Below are positions 24,591-32,424 of a stretch of 64,000 nucleotides of DNA, one piece after another. The stretch comes from JBELHR01 sp049606855. Its GTDB lineage: Bacteria; Bacteroidota; Bacteroidia; Flavobacteriales; Flavobacteriaceae. The notes below the pieces were generated by a model that saw nothing but the letters and a program-made list of their open reading frames with translations, had not been told where the DNA came from and did not search any database. Made by a program: the position numbers and the translations under genes. The stretch spans positions 248,001-312,000 of the forward strand of contig JBMYVY010000001.1 of NCBI GenBank assembly GCA_049606855.1, written 5' to 3'. Within the stretch, counting starts at the first letter, position 1; each line of letters starts with the position of its first letter.

Positions 24591-26393
24591 TTATAAAATT
24601 GTTGCTTTAATTTTTTTCCATATTCTCGTTAATCCTATCCCTGAAACAAGTGCCAAAGCCCCTGTTATCATTGCATAGTCATATTCTTTATACAAGATAT
24701 ATCCCGTGGTAAAGAGGCATCCATAAATTAAAAATAGCCCCATAATCATAGCCAAGATTCCAGCCGGTACCGACCATGGCTCATTATCAGTTATCAAATC
24801 CTTTTTGGATTTATTTAAAACGTGTTTCCATCCTGGACCACCAGGTTGTGTTTTCAGATAAAATCGTTCAAGAACCTCTTGATCCTCAGCCTTAGTTAAA
24901 AAAGTAACGGCTACCCAAGTGATTGTGGTTAGCAAGACTATCATTGGGAACTTCATATAAGCTGGGAATACTCCATCAACACTAAATAAATAATCCGAAA
25001 CTGCAGTTATGTTGAATAGAATAGAAATGATCCCTGAGACGAACATGGCACTTATTTCACTCCATGCATTAATTCGCCACCAGAACCATCTCAAAATAAA
25101 TATAAGCCCTGTTCCAGCACCAAACATCAAAATATAGGTAAATAATTGAACTGCATTAGTCAGTAGTAGCGCAATAAAAGCACTGACAACCATAAGGACA
25201 ACAGTGGATAATCTTCCAACATTGACCAGTTCCTTTTCAGAAGCTTTTGGGTTAACCTGAACCCTGTAGAAATCGTTAACGATATAAGAAGACCCCCAAT
25301 TTAAATGAGTCGAAATTGTAGACATATAAGCTGCGATCAAAGAAGCCAGTACCAGCCCCAATAACCCAGAAGGTAGTTTTGTTAACATTGCAGAATAGGC
25401 CAAATCATTTCCTAATTTTCCATCTGACACATTGGGGAAAGCTTCTTTTATACTCGCCAAATCAGGATAGACTACGAGTGATGCCAAAGCTACTAAGATC
25501 CATGGCCATGGTCTTAAAGCATAATGCATAATATTAAAAAAGAACGTCGCTCCGATTGCATGATTCTCATTCTTTGCCGCTAGCATTCTTTGGGCGATAT
25601 ATCCTCCACCCCCTGGTTCAGCTCCAGGGTACCAAGAGCTCCACCATTGCACCGCTAAAGGAATTATCAAAAGTAAAATTACTTGTTCTTTGTTTGAGAA
25701 ATCAGGTAAAAGACTAATCTTATCTGCAACTTGAGGATTAGAAATAAGTGCATCCAAACCTCCTACTTCAGGCAGGTTTACTAAATAATATGCTGCACCT
25801 ATGGCTCCCCCCATTGCTACAAAAAACAATAAAAAGTCGGTATAAACCACTCCTTTAAAACCTCCCAATGCAGAAAAAGCGACCGTAATTAGTCCCGCAA
25901 TTCCAACAGTTGCTAAGGGATCAAGACCGAGCATGATCTCTCCAATCTTTATCGCTGCGAGTGTTACCCCAGCCATAGCGAGAATATTAAAGATAATTCC
26001 TAAATAAACTGCTCTAAACCCTCTAAGAAAGTGAGCGGGTTTGCCCCCGTAACGCAGGTCATAAAATTCTAAATCCGTTGTTACTCCACTTTTTCTCCAA
26101 AGTTTTGCATAAACAAATACGGTAAGAAGCCCCGTAATCAAAAAGGCCCACCATCCCCAATTTCCAGCAACTCCTTGTTGTCTAACAAGGTCAGTAACTA
26201 AATTTGGAGTATCTGTGGAAAACGTTGTTGCAACCATGGATAAGCCCAGCAACCACCAAGGCATATTTCGACCAGATAAAAAATATTCACTTGAACTCTT
26301 TCCAGAAGTTTTTGATACATAAATTCCAATAAACAAGGTTATGGAAAAGAAACACACTATTAATGTGTAATCGAGGGTAGTTAATTCTATCAT
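24591..26393 (-). CDS. Sodium:solute symporter (SSS family)
   Basis: A 600-residue inner-membrane transporter with about 14 predicted helices and the long C-terminal loop (around residues 500-550) seen in Bacteroidota members. SSS hallmarks are YFLSGRNMPWWLLGLSM near residue 37, ALGGFKGVVYTDF (sodium-site helix region) and SGLLGLVLASLIAAYMSTISTHLNWG. The substrate cannot be read directly; the operon with nagB/PIG-L and the divergent LacI regulator point to an amino sugar or a derivative. A -7 box overlapping a palindromic operator lies upstream. Confidence 0.9.
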   Translation of the reverse strand: MIELTTLDYTLIVCFFSITLFIGIYVSKTSGKSSSEYFLSGRNMPWWLLGLSMVATTFSTDTPNLVTDLVRQQGVAGNWGWWAFLITGLLTVFVYAKLWRKSGVTTDLEFYDLRYGGKPAHFLRGFRAVYLGIIFNILAMAGVTLAAIKIGEIMLGLDPLATVGIAGLITVAFSALGGFKGVVYTDFLLFFVAMGGAIGAAYYLVNLPEVGGLDALISNPQVADKISLLPDFSNKEQVILLLIIPLAVQWWSSWYPGAEPGGGGYIAQRMLAAKNENHAIGATFFFNIMHYALRPWPWILVALASLVVYPDLASIKEAFPNVSDGKLGNDLAYSAMLTKLPSGLLGLVLASLIAAYMSTISTHLNWGSSYIVNDFYRVQVNPKASEKELVNVGRLSTVVLMVVSAFIALLLTNAVQLFTYILMFGAGTGLIFILRWFWWRINAWSEISAMFVSGIISILFNITAVSDYLFSVDGVFPAYMKFPMIVLLTTITWVAVTFLTKAEDQEVLERFYLKTQPGGPGWKHVLNKSKKDLITDNEPWSVPAGILAMIMGLFLIYGCLFTTGYILYKEYDYAMITGALALVSGIGLTRIWKKIKATIL

Positions 26394-26451
26394 AGTTTAA
26401 TTCATATTGAATTCTCGAATATAGGTCACTTTTTGAAAATAACAAAACACT

Positions 26452-26473
26452 TTTGTGTGTTCGAGCACACAAA
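26452..26473. promoter_or_regulatory. LacI-type operator between the symporter and its regulator
   Basis: Half-sites TTTGTGTG and CACACAAA flank a T-TCGA-G centre; only the pair next to the central TCGA breaks the 22-bp symmetry. An even-length palindrome with a CG centre is the usual operator form for LacI/GalR proteins, and a LacI-type gene starts 46 bases away. The regulator probably represses both its own gene and the symporter-nagB operon. Confidence 0.75.
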
Positions 26474-26477
26474 TATA
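26470..26477 (-). promoter_or_regulatory. TAnnTTTG promoter of the symporter-nagB operon
   Basis: The minus strand reads TATATTTG running directly into the operator, so a bound repressor would cover the start of transcription. The leader to the ATG at 26393 would be about 70 bases. Confidence 0.62.
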
Positions 26478-26518
26478 TATAAATTATGTTATTCACAAAA
26501 AAAAATTAACTTAGCAGC

Positions 26519-27535
26519 ATGAAGAATAATTACACGATTGCTGATATCGCTAGACTTTCAGGGGTTTCCAAGGGGACTGTTGATCGTGTACTTCACAAAA
26601 GAGGGCGGGTTTCTACACAGGCCGAATCAAAGGTTAAAAAAGTTTTAGAGACTATTGATTATCAACCTAATATCATCGCCAAGCAATTAAAAAGAACTAA
26701 GGAATTCAGAGTTCTTTGCATTATACCAAATCCAAAACTTGACCCCTATTGGTCTCCCCTTTTTCGTTTGGTTGAAGAATACCAAAAACCAAATAGCTTA
26801 AAGATTTCATTTCAGTTTCAATATTTTGATCCTTTTAATCAGTCTTCATTTATCGATTTATCAAATTCCTTAAAATTCGATCAAATTGACCTGGTTATTC
26901 TTACTCCAATATTTTTCAATGAATCCATTTTTCTAATTTCCCAACTCAAACGGAACAAGATTCCATACATTACTTTTAATGCCAGCACAGAGTTAACTGG
27001 AGGACTTAGTTTTATTGGTCAAAACCTGAGGCAAAGTGGACAACTAAGCGGGCATTTATTACAATTACTAGACCCAAACCCAGGAACCATACTTTCATTT
27101 CACTTAAAGGAAGATTTCAATAATACGATTCATATGAAGAAGAAACAGGCGGGTTTGGAATATTACTTTGAAAAAAACCGAATTAACAAAAAAATCATCT
27201 CCATCAATTTAACGGAAGACAATCTTGACAAAATGATAGATGAGAATATCGATCTCTATCAGCCAAAAGGAATTTCTATTTCCAATTCCTTGGGACATTT
27301 GGTTGCGGAGCGATTAAGGGTAAATAAACTTGATATTCCTTTTATTGCTTATGATAGAACTGAGGAAAACGAGGCTTTTTTAAAGTCAGGTGAAATTGAT
27401 TTTATTATTGAACAAAACCCTTATAAGCAACTTGAAACAGCTATTAAACTGGCACAAGATTATTTAATATTTGAAAACCAACCTAAGAACCAATACGAAA
27501 TACCTTTAGAAATTATTTCGAAAGAAAATTTATAG
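26519..27535 (+). CDS. LacI-family transcriptional regulator
   Basis: A 338-residue repressor. The N-terminal helix-turn-helix reads YTIADIARLSGVSKGTVDRVLH, with the hinge segment DYQPNIIAKQLKR at about 48-60. The periplasmic-binding-protein-like sensor domain follows (FRVLCIIPNPKLDPYW onwards). The divergent symporter/nagB operon and the palindromic operator between them make it the likely local regulator, with an amino-sugar phosphate or related ligand as inducer (inference). Some Bacteroidota members of this family are activators, so the sign of control is open. Confidence 0.92.
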   Translation: MKNNYTIADIARLSGVSKGTVDRVLHKRGRVSTQAESKVKKVLETIDYQPNIIAKQLKRTKEFRVLCIIPNPKLDPYWSPLFRLVEEYQKPNSLKISFQFQYFDPFNQSSFIDLSNSLKFDQIDLVILTPIFFNESIFLISQLKRNKIPYITFNASTELTGGLSFIGQNLRQSGQLSGHLLQLLDPNPGTILSFHLKEDFNNTIHMKKKQAGLEYYFEKNRINKKIISINLTEDNLDKMIDENIDLYQPKGISISNSLGHLVAERLRVNKLDIPFIAYDRTEENEAFLKSGEIDFIIEQNPYKQLETAIKLAQDYLIFENQPKNQYEIPLEIISKENL

Positions 27536-27543
27536 CAGCCATC

Positions 27544-28074
27544 ATGAAGGAGAATATCACGAAAAGAGTTAATTGGCTAAGAAATACTCGAAAAATTCAT
27601 AGAATATCTGGCATATTCCTTGCCTTATTTTTTGTCATTTTAGCCTTTTCTGGCTTGGCTTTGGCCTGGAAAAAAAATAGTTATGAAATCCTAATGGCTA
27701 GGACACATTCAGGAATTTCAAATGATAGCAGTAATTGGTTAGCAATTGATTCACTAATTCACATAGCATCCTCAGCTGCCATTGATCAGGAGTTGGACAA
27801 AATAGATATTCGTCCAAATGATGGAATCGCAAAATTTATATTTGCACCTGATCAGCAAGAAATTCAAATAGATTTAACCTCTGGAAATATAGTATCCAAT
27901 TCTATACGCTACTCGGATTGGTTTGAAAGGATTCATGACGGATCCTTACTCTCTAATAATTTCAAATTATTCTATAGTAGTCTCTTAGGAATTTCATTAA
28001 TTCTCTTCTGCGTTACTGGCCTTTGGATGTACATTGAGCCAAAGAATATAAAAAAATTAAAAAGAAATAGATAA
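27544..28074 (+). CDS. PepSY-associated membrane protein
   Basis: A 176-residue protein with two membrane helices, at about residues 20-42 and 144-163, and a PepSY-like extracytoplasmic domain between them (DIRPNDGIAKFIF ... QIDLTSGNIV). The opening RKIHRISGIFLALFFVILAFSGLAL is the PepSY_TM motif with the conserved His. Family members occur as parts of membrane redox or iron-related proteins; a role here is unknown. It begins 8 bases after the LacI-type gene and is likely co-transcribed, although nothing links it to sugar use. Confidence 0.83.
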   Translation: MKENITKRVNWLRNTRKIHRISGIFLALFFVILAFSGLALAWKKNSYEILMARTHSGISNDSSNWLAIDSLIHIASSAAIDQELDKIDIRPNDGIAKFIFAPDQQEIQIDLTSGNIVSNSIRYSDWFERIHDGSLLSNNFKLFYSSLLGISLILFCVTGLWMYIEPKNIKKLKRNR

Positions 28075-28079
28075 AATTA

Positions 28080-28087
28080 TATCTTTG
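28080..28087 (+). promoter_or_regulatory. TAnnTTTG promoter
   Basis: TATCTTTG followed by CCG, 22 bases before the start of the coiled-coil membrane protein; an exact match to the Bacteroidota -7 box. Confidence 0.65.
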
Positions 28088-28109
28088 CCGAAATAAATTA
28101 TCCCCTAAA

Positions 28110-28718
28110 ATGATGAAACACTATATATTTACAATGATGGCAATCATGACATTCAGCGTCATGACTGCTCAGAAGCCGGAAAACAAAAGGCTTATTGAAG
28201 AAAGTTTAACGAGTGCACCAATTGAGAGTCAATATGACATCATGGTTCAAAAATCTCCTGTTTATCAAGCCTATAAGAATATCAGGATAGATTATGTGAA
28301 CAAATTTTCTGTGAACCTGAAAGACAGTATCCAAGCGTATGATCAGAAGATTGAGTCTTTGAACAGCCTTTTAAACCAAGAAATCAGTAAAACGGAACAA
28401 CTACAAGCTCATATCAATACGGATAAGACGACGATAGATGGACTAAACAAGGAAAAGGAAAGTTTTGAGGTATTTGGTATTATGACGACTAAATCAACCT
28501 ACTCTAGCGTGATGTTTGGAGTTATTGTCATCCTTTTAGTGGCTCTGCTATTATTCATCTACAGATTTAACAGTGCCAATTCAATTACTCAAAAAGCAAA
28601 GCAAGATTTAAAGGAGCTTGAAGAGGAGTTTGACCAACATAGAAAGACCGCTCTGAAAAGAGAACAAAAGGCTATGCGTAGACTTCAAGATGAAATAAAC
28701 AAAAACAAACAAGCATAA
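28110..28718 (+). CDS. Flavobacterial signal-peptide, coiled-coil, single-pass membrane protein (no known function)
   Basis: A 202-residue protein. A signal peptide (to about residue 20, ending MTAQ) leads into an extracytoplasmic coiled-coil part (YDQKIESLNSLLNQEISKTEQLQ), a single membrane helix at about 133-150 (FGVIVILLVALLLFIYRF), and a charged cytoplasmic coiled coil (ELEEEFDQHRKTALKREQKAMRRLQDEI, in pieces). From memory, close relatives in Flavobacteriia are often labelled tRNA (guanine-N1)-methyltransferase; nothing here resembles TrmD (no knot fold, no SAM site), so that label should not be used. The architecture suggests an envelope-associated scaffold or stalk; this is inference. 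Confidence 0.85.
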   Translation: MMKHYIFTMMAIMTFSVMTAQKPENKRLIEESLTSAPIESQYDIMVQKSPVYQAYKNIRIDYVNKFSVNLKDSIQAYDQKIESLNSLLNQEISKTEQLQAHINTDKTTIDGLNKEKESFEVFGIMTTKSTYSSVMFGVIVILLVALLLFIYRFNSANSITQKAKQDLKELEEEFDQHRKTALKREQKAMRRLQDEINKNKQA

Positions 28719-28722
28719 TTGG

Positions 28723-28763
28723 CTGATTTTTACTATCTTAGGTAACTAACGTAGTAAAATCAG
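28723..28763. repeat. Inverted repeat upstream of the four-helix membrane protein
   Basis: CTGATTTTTACTA at 28723-28735 is matched by TAGTAAAATCAG at 28752-28763, complementary over 12 positions with one extra T in the left arm, separated by 16 bases containing TATCTTAGG. There is no T run after it, so it is not a typical terminator; it ends 5 bases before the next start. Confidence 0.7.
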
Positions 28764-28768
28764 ACATT

Positions 28769-29215
28769 ATGACGAGAGATAGAATTATTTGGAGGCAAGC
28801 CATACTTATTTATTTAGGTATCGTTTGCTTCTTTTTATTGATGAAGGTTTTTAACCTGGACCAGATTGTTGAGTTGAGATTATTGAATTTTGCAATTGTT
28901 TTTTGGGGCCTCAATACGGCTATAAAACTCAGCATTAAGAATGACACACCATCGGATTACTTATCTAATTTTTCACTAGCCATTATGACGGCATCAACTG
29001 CATTAATTATGGTATGTGTTTCCTTAGTGGTCTACCTCGAATTTATTGATCCATCCTTTATGCAAGTAATGGAGCAAACTGGTATTTGGGGGAAAAATTT
29101 AAGCGTGCTCATGGTTGTCTTTGGTATTGCAGTTGAAGGCTTTGCCTCAAGTGTTATTAGCAGTTTCATCCTCATGCAATTTTGGAAACAAAAATCCACT
29201 AGATTGGTAAATTAA
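28769..29215 (+). CDS. Four-helix membrane protein of unknown function
   Basis: A 148-residue protein with hydrophobic segments at about 10-26, 35-50, 68-90 and 108-138. The layout, including the break after helix 3 with EFIDPSFMQVMEQTGIWG, is reminiscent of DUF4199-like proteins (such as the one at 13.3 kb), but the similarity is not strong enough for assignment. No catalytic or metal motif is visible. It is a short single-gene unit preceded by an inverted repeat and followed by a terminator that also serves valS. Confidence 0.72.
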   Translation: MTRDRIIWRQAILIYLGIVCFFLLMKVFNLDQIVELRLLNFAIVFWGLNTAIKLSIKNDTPSDYLSNFSLAIMTASTALIMVCVSLVVYLEFIDPSFMQVMEQTGIWGKNLSVLMVVFGIAVEGFASSVISSFILMQFWKQKSTRLVN

Positions 29216-29216
29216 T

Positions 29217-29249
29217 AAAAAAGCCTCTGCAAAATGCAAAGGCTTTTTT
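29217..29249. terminator. Bidirectional terminator between the membrane protein and valS
   Basis: AAAAAAGCCT and AGGCTTTTTT arms, with TGCA pairing inside, flank a short A-rich loop. A and T runs on both sides serve the two converging genes. Confidence 0.88.
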
Positions 29250-29260
29250 ATTACAATCTT

Positions 29261-31888
29261 TTACGAGAGTCCTTCAATACTAGCTTTTAGCGTAACTATC
29301 TTTGCTTGAGCATCTGCTTGTTTCTTACGCTCCATTTCAATAACCTTTTCAGGAGCATTATTCACAAAGCGTTCGTTGCTAAGTTTTTTCTCAACACTTT
29401 TTAGGAACCCTTGAGTATAATTCAATTCTTCCCTTAGTTTTTCAAGTTCAGCTTCTAAATCAACAGCCTCCCCTATAGGAATGTATAGTTCCATAGATTT
29501 AACTCTATAGGTCAAAGAACCCGAAACGGCCTCACCTACTAGAATTATTTCATTAATGTTTCCTAACTTTTTAACTATGGACTCGTTAAATTTAAGCCCC
29601 CCCTCTTTGAGGTAGGATAGAGATAATTCCTCTTTAAAACTAATTTGTTTATCCTTTCTAATGGTTCTAATACCACTAATAATATCTTTAGAAATATTCA
29701 TACGATCCAAAATCTCTTGATTCACTTCTCCCAATTCCGGATAGTTAGAAACTATTAAAGCCTCTTGCGGAGATCTTTTGGAAATATGTTGCCAAATTTC
29801 TTCTGTAAGAAAAGGCATAAAAGGGTGTAAAATCTTTAAATTGTTCTCAAACAGTCCAATAACCTCTTGGTATAAATCTGGCGAAATACCGGCTCCAAAA
29901 TCCGGTTTTACAGCTTCCAATAGCCAAGATGAAAAATCATCCCAGATCAATTTATAAATACTCATTAAGGCCTCTGATAATCGATATTCTTCAAATGAAC
30001 TATTGATTTCATCAAGGACCTGATTAAATCTACTTTTATACCACTCAATAGCTTCCTTTGCACTATCGGAAATCACCACATCTTGATCGATTGACCAACT
30101 GTTTACTAATCTAAAAGAATTCCATATTTTGTTAGCAAAATTTCGTCCTTGAGCGCACAAATCTTCATCAAACATCAAGTCATTTCCTGCAGCAGAACTC
30201 AATAAAAGCCCTACTCTAACACCATCAGCACCATATTTTTCTATAAGATTTATAGGGTCAGGTGAATTACCTAAGGATTTTGACATTTTTCTACGTTGCT
30301 TATCACGTACCAATCCTGTGAAATAAACATTCTTGAAAGGGGGTTCTTTTCGATACTCATACCCCGCAAAAATCATTCGAGCAACCCAGAAAAACAAAAT
30401 ATCTGGACCGGTAACTAAATCATTTGTGGGGTAATAATAATTAATTTCCTCATTATCAGGATTATTAATTCCATCAAAAACTGAAATTGGCCATAACCAT
30501 GAGGAGAACCAAGTATCCAAAGCATCTTCGTCCTGTTTAATCTCAGAGACGCTCACCGATCTACCTAACTTATCTGAAGCTAAAGCTGCCGCTTCATCAA
30601 TAGATTCCGCAACAACAAAATCATTTACTCCTTCTCCATAAAAATAGGCTGGAATTTGGTGACCCCACCATAACTGTCTTGAAATGTTCCAATCTCTAAT
30701 ATTCTCTAACCAATGGCGATATGTATTGTTGTAATGTTTAGGGTGCAACTTTATTTCTTCATCCTCAAGAACAGCTTTTAATGCTGGTTTGACTAGATCT
30801 TCCATTCGCAAAAACCACTGAGCCGAAATCTTAGGTTCAATTACAGCTTTAGTTCGTTCAGAAGTTCCCACCTTATGCATGTGAGATTCTACTTTTTCCA
30901 GCAATCCTAAATCTTTTAATTCCTCAACAATTTCTTTCCTAACTACAAAGCGATCTTTTCCTTTATATTGTAAGCCAGCATCATTTAATGATCCGTCATC
31001 GTTGAGAATATCTATCACCTCAAGCTTATGCTTTTCTCCGAGCTCTTTGTCATTTGGATCGTGAGCAGGAGTTATTTTAAGACACCCTGTACCAAACTCC
31101 ATATCTACATATTCATCCTCAATAATCGGAATCACACGATTTGCAATTGGCACTAAAACTTCTTTTCCCTTTAAATCACTATAACGCGAATCATTGGGAT
31201 TGATACAAATAGCAGTATCACCTAATATTGTTTCTGGTCTAGTAGTCGCAATCGTTATTTTGCGGTTTTCTCCTTTAATATTATAGTTAACATAATAAAG
31301 ATTTCCTTGCTTTTCTTCATATACAACCTCTTCATCAGAAAGGGTTGTTTTCGCTTCAGGGTCCCAATTTACCATTCGGTAACCACGATAAATATCCCCT
31401 TTTTTGTACAAGTCAACAAAAACCTTCGTTACCGATTCATTTAATTGAGGGTCCATGGTGAAGGTTGTTCTTTCCCAATCACATGAAGCTCCCAATTTTT
31501 TTAATTGCTCTAAGATAATACCCCCATGGGTATCAGTCCATTCCCATGCATGTTTCAAAAATTCTTCACGACTGAGATCTTCTTTGTTGATTCCTTCTGA
31601 AGCCAATTTGGCAACTACCTTAGCTTCTGTAGCTATCGATGCATGATCCGTACCTGGAACCCAACATGCATTGAATCCTTTTAATCGAGCTCTCCTAATT
31701 AAAACGTCTTGAATGGTGTTATTCAACATATGCCCCATGTGGAGGACTCCTGTCACATTTGGTGGAGGAATTACAATAGTATAGGCTTCTTTCTCATTAG
31801 GTGTTGAATGAAAGTAATTATTTTTCATCCAATATTCATACCATTTATCCTCAACTGAATTGGGGTTATATTGCGTTGGAATTTCCAT
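29261..31888 (-). CDS. valS: Valyl-tRNA synthetase
   Basis: An 875-residue class I aminoacyl-tRNA synthetase. The HIGH-type motif is in PPNVTGVLHMGHMLNN near residue 45, and the KMSKS loop in RRKMSKSLGNSPDP. Between them lies the CP1 editing domain (TTRPETILGD, and the threonine-rich editing pocket), which removes mischarged threonine. The C-terminal part ends in the ValS coiled-coil arm (ELEKLREELNYTQGFLKSVEKKL, in pieces). Length is normal for bacteria. Single-gene unit with its own -7 box. Confidence 0.98.
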   Translation of the reverse strand: MEIPTQYNPNSVEDKWYEYWMKNNYFHSTPNEKEAYTIVIPPPNVTGVLHMGHMLNNTIQDVLIRRARLKGFNACWVPGTDHASIATEAKVVAKLASEGINKEDLSREEFLKHAWEWTDTHGGIILEQLKKLGASCDWERTTFTMDPQLNESVTKVFVDLYKKGDIYRGYRMVNWDPEAKTTLSDEEVVYEEKQGNLYYVNYNIKGENRKITIATTRPETILGDTAICINPNDSRYSDLKGKEVLVPIANRVIPIIEDEYVDMEFGTGCLKITPAHDPNDKELGEKHKLEVIDILNDDGSLNDAGLQYKGKDRFVVRKEIVEELKDLGLLEKVESHMHKVGTSERTKAVIEPKISAQWFLRMEDLVKPALKAVLEDEEIKLHPKHYNNTYRHWLENIRDWNISRQLWWGHQIPAYFYGEGVNDFVVAESIDEAAALASDKLGRSVSVSEIKQDEDALDTWFSSWLWPISVFDGINNPDNEEINYYYPTNDLVTGPDILFFWVARMIFAGYEYRKEPPFKNVYFTGLVRDKQRRKMSKSLGNSPDPINLIEKYGADGVRVGLLLSSAAGNDLMFDEDLCAQGRNFANKIWNSFRLVNSWSIDQDVVISDSAKEAIEWYKSRFNQVLDEINSSFEEYRLSEALMSIYKLIWDDFSSWLLEAVKPDFGAGISPDLYQEVIGLFENNLKILHPFMPFLTEEIWQHISKRSPQEALIVSNYPELGEVNQEILDRMNISKDIISGIRTIRKDKQISFKEELSLSYLKEGGLKFNESIVKKLGNINEIILVGEAVSGSLTYRVKSMELYIPIGEAVDLEAELEKLREELNYTQGFLKSVEKKLSNERFVNNAPEKVIEMERKKQADAQAKIVTLKASIEGLS

Positions 31889-31916
31889 TATATTCGTTTA
31901 ATTATATTTTAAGACA

Positions 31917-31924
31917 CAAATTTA
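31917..31924 (-). promoter_or_regulatory. TAnnTTTG promoter of valS
   Basis: The minus strand reads TAAATTTG followed by TGTC, 28 bases before the valS start. No T-box or other leader structure fits in so short a leader. Confidence 0.62.
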
Positions 31925-31981
31925 CAATTATCCCTTAAAACTATTTTTACAAAAATTGTATTTTTACTAAAAATTATACCC

Positions 31982-32395
31982 ATGAAACACCTATTTACCT
32001 TATTTGCATTATTTCTTGGACTAAATTTAAGTCATGCTCAAGAAAGTACAGAACCCGTAATTGAATTCGATTCAATTAGTATTAATTATGGAAGAATTTT
32101 AAAAGGTTCAGATGGACTCAAAGTTTTTAAATTCAAAAACACAGGAAATGAACCCTTGATGATTACAAGAGTTGCTTCAAGTTGTGGATGTACCGTTCCA
32201 AAGAAACCCGAACAACCAATAATGCCTGGGGAAACAGGAGAGATCGAAGTCCTATATGACACTAAGAAGCTAGGAAGAATCTCAAAGAGCATTTATGTAA
32301 TGTCTAATGCTTCTGATCCTAGAATCACTTTGAAAATTAAAGGGGAAGTGGTAAAGGAGTTTCCAAAGGAGGAACCTACAAGTGATAAATCATAA
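31982..32395 (+). CDS. DUF1573 exported protein
   Basis: A 137-residue exported protein. A signal peptide of about 19 residues (ending LSHAQ) precedes one DUF1573 domain, an immunoglobulin-like fold with the signature KFKNTGNEPLMITRVASSCGCTVP, and ends in a Lys/Glu-rich tail. The CGC cysteines are conserved across the family. The function is unknown; related ASPM/SPD-2/Hydin-like folds take part in protein contacts. A single-gene unit divergent from valS, closed by a UUCG-loop terminator. Confidence 0.88.
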   Translation: MKHLFTLFALFLGLNLSHAQESTEPVIEFDSISINYGRILKGSDGLKVFKFKNTGNEPLMITRVASSCGCTVPKKPEQPIMPGETGEIEVLYDTKKLGRISKSIYVMSNASDPRITLKIKGEVVKEFPKEEPTSDKS

Positions 32396-32399
32396 AAAC

Positions 32400-32424
32400 A
32401 ACAGGCTTCGGCCTGTTTTTTTTT
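32400..32424 (+). terminator. Intrinsic terminator with TTCG tetraloop
   Basis: AACAGGC and GCCTGTT arms hold a TTCG loop, an especially stable tetraloop, followed by nine T. The T run reaches the stop codon of the converging protease gene. Confidence 0.9.

Noticed and set aside
26287..26496. A 69-codon minus-strand frame overlapping the symporter start and the operator
   Set aside because: It runs through the promoter/operator region in another frame of the symporter gene and resembles no protein.
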